64,000 nt of DNA from Siphonobacter curvatus (GTDB taxonomy: Bacteria; Bacteroidota; Bacteroidia; Cytophagales; Spirosomataceae). The stretch covers positions 2,046,001 through 2,110,000 of the forward strand of contig NZ_PTRA01000001.1 in assembly GCF_002943425.1 (NCBI RefSeq), read 5' to 3'. Every line of letters starts with the position of its first letter. The stretch's first letter is position 1. Below, piece after piece: positions 58,389-64,000 of the stretch. The notes below the pieces were generated by a model. It did not search any database. It saw only the letters and a program-made list of their open reading frames with translations, and was not told where the DNA came from. Both the position numbers and the translations under genes were made by a program.

Positions 58389-58937
58389 TTAGGTAGGGTT
58401 AATTTTGGGGCGGACTCTTTTGTGACGAGTCTTCTTCGAAAAGTCATCCGACATGACGCTGATATTTCCATCCACTTCCAAGACCGCTAGGTCAACCTTT
58501 TCCAAGCGTTCCACGCCGTGTTCGCGAATGGCAGCCTCCAGTTCATTGACGCTAATCTGAGCCTTCGCCAGATTCCGATCTTTCACGTGACCTTTATATA
58601 CCAGTAAAATGGGCTCCCCCTGTAAGAGATGATTGATTCGTGGACTCCGGTACAAGAGTTTTTTCAGCACGAAATTACTCGCAAATAAAGCTCCCGCCGC
58701 GACTACTCCGCCCATCAAGCTCGTATCCGGACCTACCATTGCGTTTTGTACGGCATTGGAAATCAGTAAGACAAAAACCAGATCAACGACCGATAGCTGC
58801 GTGAGTTCCTTCTTTCCGAAAAAACGGATGCACACAATAATAAACAGGTAAACGGCCACGGCCCGGCCGCTAATGTTCAGTAGTTCATTCATAATCGGTT
58901 CGTAAAATAAGATGTGGGTCGCGAGCATCCAACACAT
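58389..58937 (-). CDS. YetF/DUF421 family membrane protein
   Basis: A 182-residue member of the DUF421/YetF family: three N-terminal helices (about 18-100) followed by a soluble alpha/beta domain (INHLLQGEPILLVYKGHVKD; AQISVNELEAAIREHGVE). The start is set at ATG 58937, though ATG 58928 and ATG 58892 (MNELLNISG) are also in frame. Bacillus relatives protect spores or membranes; the role here is unknown. Confidence 0.82.
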   Translation of the reverse strand: MCWMLATHILFYEPIMNELLNISGRAVAVYLFIIVCIRFFGKKELTQLSVVDLVFVLLISNAVQNAMVGPDTSLMGGVVAAGALFASNFVLKKLLYRSPRINHLLQGEPILLVYKGHVKDRNLAKAQISVNELEAAIREHGVERLEKVDLAVLEVDGNISVMSDDFSKKTRHKRVRPKINPT

Positions 58938-59194
58938 CAGGGGTATCAGGTGATTTCTAATGGCTATATACCCGAAACGTAGGATTCTACCAAACACAAA
59001 CCAATGAAGAAGGGGAACGGTAGGCGATAGCGTGGCTAACGGGTGAGCACTATGGTTAGCGTTACCCTGGCGATACTATTGAAGGCTATTATGAGACTTT
59101 TAACCTTGAAGGAACGGGTGAAGAGTAGTAGAAATTCGACTAGCAACGTTCTGCCTAAACATGGGTCAGGAAGCAGGAGTAAGGTAGTGGCAAG

Positions 59195-59253
59195 CATTGT
59201 AAAAGCTGAGGCCGGGTCATTGGTGAAATGACCCGGCCTCAGCTTTTACAATG
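59195..59253. terminator. perfect 27-bp-arm hairpin
   Basis: CATTGTAAAAGCTGAGGCCG.. at 59195-59221 is the exact reverse complement of 59227-59253, with a 5-base loop GGTGA. It lies 66 bp downstream of the AraC gene on the minus strand and probably ends it, although there is no T run and the arms are unusually long. Confidence 0.55.
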
Positions 59254-59318
59254 GTAAGTATTTCTCTGATACCTTTAGTTTTGGCCAGATGATCAGTCTC
59301 TGAAGTAATTTTCAAAGA

Positions 59319-60206
59319 TCAGTTAAAAGCCTGACGAAATTCCAGTGGCGATAGATTTGTCTTTTTCTTGAAAAGCGTGCTAAAGGATTGTGTGTGCTCA
59401 AAGCCCAGGGCATAGGCGATCTCGCTGACCGAGAGATTGGTTGTGGAAAGTTTTTCTTTGGCTTTCGCGATCAGTTTTTCATGAATATGTTGCTGGGTGT
59501 TCTGACCCGTATGAACTCGAAGTAGGTCACTCAAGTAGTTCGGCGACAGATTCATCTGTTCCGCAATATGTTTTACCGTGAGCAAACGCTGGGCGTCGTT
59601 GGTAAAGTAGTCATCGATCAACTGCTCGAACCGGGTTAACAGGGCTGAATTATTATTCTTGCGGGTCAAAAACTGCCGTTCATAAAACCGATTAGAATAT
59701 TTTAGCAGGCTCTCGATCTGCGTCAGAATAATCTCCTGGGTATGCTTATCGATATGCTGGCATTCCTTGTCAATTTTATGAAGAATCGTGATCAGGTCAT
59801 CTTCTTCTTCGGCTGACAGGTGCAGGGCTTCGTTTATCGCATAATCGAAAAAACCGTAGTGATGAATGCTGTTTGCGAGCGAATGCTGTAATAGGAAGTC
59901 CGGGTGAAAGATCAGGAGATAACCGGACCCGCATTCCATCGTATGCAGGTCCAGTTGCTGCACTTGATTGGGTGCGGTAAACGTCAGTACGCCTTTATCG
60001 TAATCATAATGCTGCTGTCCATACCTGATCTTGCCTTTGGCTTCGCGTTTGAGTGCCACGCAATAGAAGCGGTTGAAGAAACCTTTCCAGATCTCGTCTT
60101 CCAAAAAAACACTTTCTGTCAGATTGATCACACTCACCAGCGGGTGACGAGGTTCGGGTAAGGACAGTAGACGGTGAAATTCCGATATGGAGTTAATGGC
60201 GTTCAT
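59319..60206 (-). CDS. AraC-family transcriptional regulator
   Basis: A 295-residue regulator with an N-terminal cupin-like sensing half (about 20-160) and a C-terminal AraC DNA-binding domain (about 195-290: TVKHIAEQMNLSPNYLSDLL and VSEIAYALGFEHTQSFSTLF). It follows the aldo/keto reductase gene by 8 bp on the same strand, so the two form an operon, and it likely controls it. Confidence 0.92.
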   Translation of the reverse strand: MNAINSISEFHRLLSLPEPRHPLVSVINLTESVFLEDEIWKGFFNRFYCVALKREAKGKIRYGQQHYDYDKGVLTFTAPNQVQQLDLHTMECGSGYLLIFHPDFLLQHSLANSIHHYGFFDYAINEALHLSAEEEDDLITILHKIDKECQHIDKHTQEIILTQIESLLKYSNRFYERQFLTRKNNNSALLTRFEQLIDDYFTNDAQRLLTVKHIAEQMNLSPNYLSDLLRVHTGQNTQQHIHEKLIAKAKEKLSTTNLSVSEIAYALGFEHTQSFSTLFKKKTNLSPLEFRQAFN

Positions 60207-60214
60207 ACCTAAAA

Positions 60215-61219
60215 CTAATCAATTAATCCCATACTGAACTCATCGTAAGGAGCACCGGTATCCGTTCCTAAAGGCACGATGCTTTCCAGATGTGATAAAT
60301 CCGCCGGAGTTAATTCAATCGTGGTTGCGGCAATGTTTTGTTCCAGGTACTTCCGGCGTTTCGTGCCGGGGATCGGCAGAATGCCTTTGCTCATGATCCA
60401 GGCCAAAGCTAACTGCGAAGAAGTGACCTGCTTGGCTTCAGCCATTGCTTCAATGGCCTTAACCAATTCAATGTTCTTGTTAAACATTTCGCCCTGGAAA
60501 CGCGGAATGGCCCTACGGAAATCATTCTCAGGCAGGTCATCGATGCTTTTGATCTGTCCCGACAAGAAGCCACGGCCCAGCGGTGAGTATGCTACAAAGC
60601 CAATACTCATTTCCTGTAAGGTTGCCAGAACGCCACGTTCTTCCACCGTCCGCTCGAACAACGAGTATTCGCTTTGTACGGCAGTGATCGGGTGTACGGT
60701 ATGGGCTCGCTTCACTGTTTCCGACGAAACTTCTGATAAACCGATGTACCCCACTTTGCCTTCCTGAACCAGCTCCGCCATCGCCTGAACCGTTTCCTCG
60801 ATCGGCGTATTTTTATCCAGGCGGTGCAGGTAATACAGATCAATGTAATCCGTATTCAGATTTTTGAGCGAACGCTCCAACGCTTTCTTCACATACTCTT
60901 TCTTGCCATTAATGGCCCAGGTTACCTTGTTGTGGTCATCGATCTCCCAGCCAAACTTAGTCGCCAAAATATACTGATCACGTTTACCATGGATGGCTTT
61001 CGCAATCAACTGCTCATTCTTCAGCGGTCCGTACAGATCGGCAGTATCTAAAAAAGTACCGCCTAATTCAAGCGAACGGTGGATCGTTGCGATGGCTTCC
61101 TGCTCATCCGCAGGACCATACATGTGTCCTTCTTCAAAGCCCGTCATGCCCATACAGCCCAGGCCGATTACTGGGACAACCAAACCCTGGCTGCCCAATG
61201 CGATTTGTTTTATTTCCAT
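60215..61219 (-). CDS. aldo/keto reductase
   Basis: A 334-residue NADPH-dependent aldo/keto reductase of the YajO/Tas/AKR13-like group. Catalytic tetrad: Asp and Tyr in TADLYGP, Lys in ILATKFGWEID, His in LYYLHRLDK. The C-terminal IPGTKRRKYLEQNIAA is the NADP-binding part. Substrate broad (aldehydes, ketones). Leads the AKR-araC unit. Confidence 0.94.
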   Translation of the reverse strand: MEIKQIALGSQGLVVPVIGLGCMGMTGFEEGHMYGPADEQEAIATIHRSLELGGTFLDTADLYGPLKNEQLIAKAIHGKRDQYILATKFGWEIDDHNKVTWAINGKKEYVKKALERSLKNLNTDYIDLYYLHRLDKNTPIEETVQAMAELVQEGKVGYIGLSEVSSETVKRAHTVHPITAVQSEYSLFERTVEERGVLATLQEMSIGFVAYSPLGRGFLSGQIKSIDDLPENDFRRAIPRFQGEMFNKNIELVKAIEAMAEAKQVTSSQLALAWIMSKGILPIPGTKRRKYLEQNIAATTIELTPADLSHLESIVPLGTDTGAPYDEFSMGLID

Positions 61220-61267
61220 GATGCAAAGGTCGGGAGGCGTAATTACACGCCTGTATGCAAACCCCTG

Positions 61268-61402
61268 AAGCTTGTAAGCAAAACAAGGAAGGATTATAAA
61301 TTCAGTTTCACGTACGGGATCGAGGTTGTGAATATGTCTGTAGATGGTATTTCAATTGCCAGAGATCAACTTAGTGTAGACGTGGATGTGACCAATCCGT
61401 AA
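61268..61402 (+). pseudogene. possible C-terminal gene remnant
   Basis: A 44-codon tail ending in TAA 61402 (KDYKFSFTYGIEVVNMSVDG, ISIARDQLSVDVDVTNP) looks protein-like, but has no start of its own; upstream the frame overlaps the aldo/keto reductase on the other strand. Weak call. Confidence 0.2.
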
Positions 61403-61411
61403 CCACCAAGT

Positions 61412-61450
61412 AAAAGCCATTGACTATCAGTAGGGTAATCAATGGCTTTT
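61412..61450 (-). terminator. terminator of the PhoD gene
   Basis: AAAAGCCATTGA (61412-61423) pairs with TCAATGGCTTTT (61439-61450), downstream of the phosphatase stop on the minus strand. Confidence 0.7.
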
Positions 61451-61492
61451 ATTTGGGGACAAAAGATGTCTTCTAAAACTACAATACTTTAC

Positions 61493-62818
61493 TTATTTCA
61501 ATTCACTGGCTTTAATCTCCTTGGTCCACTTCAGCTCGCCCCGGGTGTTGTACGCTTTTACGGTTAATACCCGTTCGTTTTTGGCACCGGAAAGCGACAT
61601 GACCGCAAAATTGCGTTCGGTCAGTACGGTTTCAGGTAAGAGGGTTGGAGATACCGCTTCTTCTTTGGTTTGACGGGCAGGGCCTGAGGTGAAGGGCGAA
61701 ATGGTGAAATCATAGAAAGGATACGCGTTGAATCGCTGGAGTTTGTGCACGGCCGTATGGTGACGGTCGCCCGAAAGGAATACCACGCCCGGAATTTTCT
61801 GTTCCGCAATCCGTTTCAGCAGTTCTTCCCGCTCTTCCGCGTATACCGAGTAGTTTTCAAACTGAGCCGCTGGATTAATCACCTGACCACCGCAGACCAC
61901 AAATTTAAACGTGGCCTGGCTAAATTTCAGAGCGTCAATCAGCCAGTCAAGCTGCTTCTTGCCCAGGTAGTCTTTATTAGAACCTTCCAGTTCGTTAGGG
62001 GCTCGCCACCAGCGGTCATCCAGCATGAAAAACTGACAATCGCCCCACTGGAAGGTGCCCGTAATGCCTTCTTTGTCAAAGGCATAGTTTGGGTTGCCCC
62101 AGAATTGCTTGAAGATGTCGAGGGCATCCCTCTTCATCCAGAAACTACGGTCCGAATCATTAGGGCCGTAATCATGATCGTCCCAAATGGCGTAGTGGTG
62201 CGTACGGGCCAGCAGGGATTGCAGTTGTGGGAACGAACGGCCGTGCGTCATACGGCGGAGCATCCCCGTACGCGTACTCCAGTCCACCTCCCGGTAGTAA
62301 TTGTTGTCACCACCCCAAACCATAAAGTCGGGACGCAGACTGTCAATTTTCGTAAAGATCTCGTATTGCTGACCGTAAGGCGTACCGGGGCGGTCGTACT
62401 CGGGTTCGCTGAAATAGGCACAACTACCGAAGGCAAAGCTAAACGCGGGTGGATCAGTACGGAATTGCCACAATTGTTGCGTCTGAAACTGAAGCGGATA
62501 GGGGCGGACTACTTTTTTTCCATCCACCCAAACTTCATACTCATACTTCTTACCAGGCTCTACCTGGTCCGCGTATAAATGAGCAATGTACGCGTTGGTT
62601 TTTTCCGTATTGACCTCATCGGTAGATCGTTTGTTGGAGGGATTGCCCACTTCCCAGTACTGAATTTTAACTTTAGCCGCTTTCTTAGTCTGAGCCCATA
62701 CCATGACTTCCATGTAGTCGGAATAGCCCAGCATGGGACCGCTTTGTAACTGAGCCTGAGTGGTCAGAAGTGTACAGGTGAATAGAAGAAAAAGCCAGAA
62801 ACGTATCGTTTTCTGCAT
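61493..62818 (-). CDS. PhoD-type alkaline phosphatase/phosphodiesterase
   Basis: A 441-residue secreted phosphatase of the alkaline phosphatase D family, Ca/Fe-dependent. Signal peptide MQKTIRFWLFLLFTCTLLTTQAQ; a beta-sandwich N-domain (about 25-120); then the metallophosphatase core: SFAFGSCAYF, FMVWGGDNNYYREVDWS, YAIWDDHDYGPNDSDRSFW, FFMLDDRWWRAP and VVFLSGDRHHTAVH. It releases phosphate from mono- and diesters outside the cell. Stands alone; no Pho box could be recognised. Confidence 0.93.
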   Translation of the reverse strand: MQKTIRFWLFLLFTCTLLTTQAQLQSGPMLGYSDYMEVMVWAQTKKAAKVKIQYWEVGNPSNKRSTDEVNTEKTNAYIAHLYADQVEPGKKYEYEVWVDGKKVVRPYPLQFQTQQLWQFRTDPPAFSFAFGSCAYFSEPEYDRPGTPYGQQYEIFTKIDSLRPDFMVWGGDNNYYREVDWSTRTGMLRRMTHGRSFPQLQSLLARTHHYAIWDDHDYGPNDSDRSFWMKRDALDIFKQFWGNPNYAFDKEGITGTFQWGDCQFFMLDDRWWRAPNELEGSNKDYLGKKQLDWLIDALKFSQATFKFVVCGGQVINPAAQFENYSVYAEEREELLKRIAEQKIPGVVFLSGDRHHTAVHKLQRFNAYPFYDFTISPFTSGPARQTKEEAVSPTLLPETVLTERNFAVMSLSGAKNERVLTVKAYNTRGELKWTKEIKASELK

Positions 62819-62904
62819 GTGTTGATGATTAAGAAATAGTTAATAATGGCTCGTTGCCTTGCAGATTGCAAATTTAGGGGGTAACGTTTAAAGATGAGAG
62901 CCGC

Positions 62905-63060
62905 TGCAGTTTGTAGTTTGCGAAGGTAAAGTCGGTAAAGATAGCGGGACGGGTTGTCCGTAGTATTCACTACGGACTTTTTAAGTTGGTGGGCTGTGCC
63001 TACCGGGCTGGATGTTCCCCGCATTGCCTACGGGGCTAATCACACCCTTCGGAGTTGACT
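62905..63060 (+). repeat. dispersed intergenic repeat, copy 2
   Basis: Matches 5215-5345 in the same orientation: GCAGTTTG.AGTTTGC, CGGTAAAG, TTGTCCGTAG...CTACGGACTTTTT, GGCTG, then GTTCCCCGCATTGCCTACGG and CACCCTTCGGAGTTGA. The gap 62819-63280 otherwise holds no gene. Confidence 0.65.
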
Positions 63061-63280
63061 CTTGCGTTTTTGTTTTATAAATCATCTGCAGCTAAGGGGA
63101 CGGGGTCTGTAACAGGATTGAGGTTCGGCTACTTGGCCTTTGTCAGGACGTTTGAAGAGCAAGTGTAACGCAGGAAAGGCCCGGCGACACCCGCCAAACT
63201 AATCCCATAAACTACGCATTCCTCTTTGGCAAACCCGTCACTTTCTGCCAACTTGCAGCTTTATTTTTTCTTACATTCCC

Positions 63281-64000
63281 ATGCAACTCCGAGAAGGTTC
63301 TTATTTCATACAAAATCAGAAAGTTACTGATCTGGCCGAGCGTTTCGGTACACCCCTGTACGTATACGACGGCGAAAAAATTATTCAGCAAATTCAAAGC
63401 ATTCATCAGGCTTTTGCAGGGATTGATCTGAAAATTAAATACGCCTGTAAAGCCCTGACTTCGCTTGCGGTACTTAAACTCATGCGTAAGCACGGCGTGG
63501 ATCTTGATGTGGTTTCTCCGCAGGAGTTACAGATTGGTCTCCGGGCTGGCTACGCAGGAAATCAGATGAACTTTACGCCCAGCGGCGTGAGCTTCGACGA
63601 AATAGAATTTGCCGTTGAACAGGGAGCGTTTGTAAACCTGGATAACCTCGATGTACTGGAAAAATTTGGTCAAAAATACGGTTCGTCCAAACCCTGTATG
63701 ATTCGGGTGAAGCCTAACGTAGCGGCGGGAGGAAATGCAAAAATCATGACGGCCCACGAAGGGTCTAAATTCGGTATCGATATTCGGCAAAAGGCGGAAA
63801 TTCTGGCTCTGGTTGAAAAGTACGATCTAAAAATCGTGGGCTTGCACCAGCATACGGGCTCTGATGTAAAAGAAGCTTCTGCTTTTATCGAAGCCGCCAG
63901 TCGTGTATTCGAGTTTGCCTACGATTTCCCCGACTTGCAGTGCATTGACCTCGGCGGTGGGTTTAAAGTGGCCTATAAAGAAGGCGACTACACAACAGAT
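63281..64000 (+). CDS. lysA: diaminopimelate decarboxylase, 5' part
   Basis: The first 240 codons of lysA, cut by the window end. The enzyme decarboxylates meso-diaminopimelate to lysine, using PLP. ATG 63281 starts MQLREGSYFIQNQKVTDL; then FGTPLYVYDGEKI, the PLP lysine in IKYACKALTS (about residue 51), VSPQELQIGLRAGY, NFTPSG, KFGIDIRQK, LHQHTGSDVKEA and the Gly-rich PLP-phosphate turn IDLGGGFKVAY. Fold type III (alanine racemase-like). Confidence 0.95.
   Translation, partial: MQLREGSYFIQNQKVTDLAERFGTPLYVYDGEKIIQQIQSIHQAFAGIDLKIKYACKALTSLAVLKLMRKHGVDLDVVSPQELQIGLRAGYAGNQMNFTPSGVSFDEIEFAVEQGAFVNLDNLDVLEKFGQKYGSSKPCMIRVKPNVAAGGNAKIMTAHEGSKFGIDIRQKAEILALVEKYDLKIVGLHQHTGSDVKEASAFIEAASRVFEFAYDFPDLQCIDLGGGFKVAYKEGDYTTD

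Noticed and set aside
59043-59231. 62-codon frame over the long hairpin
   Set aside because: The frame exists because of the inverted repeat; peptide is Ser/Lys-rich without pattern.
1-64000. CRISPR array or rRNA operon
   Set aside because: I looked for regularly spaced direct repeats and for conserved 16S/23S segments and saw none.

Overview
The window is a chromosomal segment of a member of the Bacteroidota, most likely in or near the Spirosomaceae/Cytophagaceae of the Cytophagales. This placement is an inference from gene content and style: TAnnTTTG-type promoter elements, many small lipoproteins with a signal peptide ending in SAC/LSC, a type IX secretion C-terminal domain, head-GIN (DUF2807) protein, M28 peptidase with an FN3 tail, PhoD-type phosphatase, YadA/S74 'chaperone of endosialidase' protein, a pyrR-pyrB pair and a tmRNA tag ending in YAMAA. 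No 16S rRNA or other decisive marker is present.

Positions 1-28.7 kb and 55.2-64 kb look like ordinary, densely coded core chromosome. In order: DUF2807 protein, M28 peptidase, pth, pyrR-pyrB, TSUP exporter, MscS channel, a small ACT-like protein with a sterol-desaturase-like hydroxylase, a methionine/kynurenine-type aminotransferase, a redoxin, tRNA-Cys, nucleoside phosphorylase, FGGY kinase, GNAT, a three-gene molybdenum aldehyde oxidoreductase operon (paoABC type) behind a tiny membrane ORF, two single-domain response regulators, a HipA-like kinase overlapping a DUF3037 gene, a second hydroxylase, a 5-oxoprolinase operon (pxpB-pxpC-pxpA) with an NRAMP-type transporter, and a zinc alcohol dehydrogenase. 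On the right: tmRNA, a GroES-like protein, metallophosphoesterase, SDR, YetF-like protein, an aldo/keto reductase-AraC pair, PhoD phosphatase and the 5' part of lysA running off the window.

Positions about 28.7-55.2 kb are an accessory island, lying against the 3' end of ssrA (tmRNA). It holds a type IX secreted FG-GAP protein, many lone lipoproteins, small immunity-like or hypothetical genes (a broken Imm53, DUF5958, DUF6985-like and DUF1493 proteins), a hybrid histidine kinase, and decayed tyrosine integrases. Its most striking property is architecture. Six repeat families (called R1-R6 here) occur twice and in the same order, R5-R1-R2-R3-R4-integrase remnant-R6, at about 36.0-44.7 kb and again at 45.0-54.1 kb, while most genes between the repeats differ. 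I read this as an old tandem duplication of about 9 kb whose cargo was later exchanged. Inside it, a zinc-ribbon gene is bracketed by 20-bp direct repeats, and the paralogous position in the other unit has the same flanks with a single repeat copy, so it looks like a cassette and its empty site. The R1-R7 names are mine; all repeat comparisons were made by eye.
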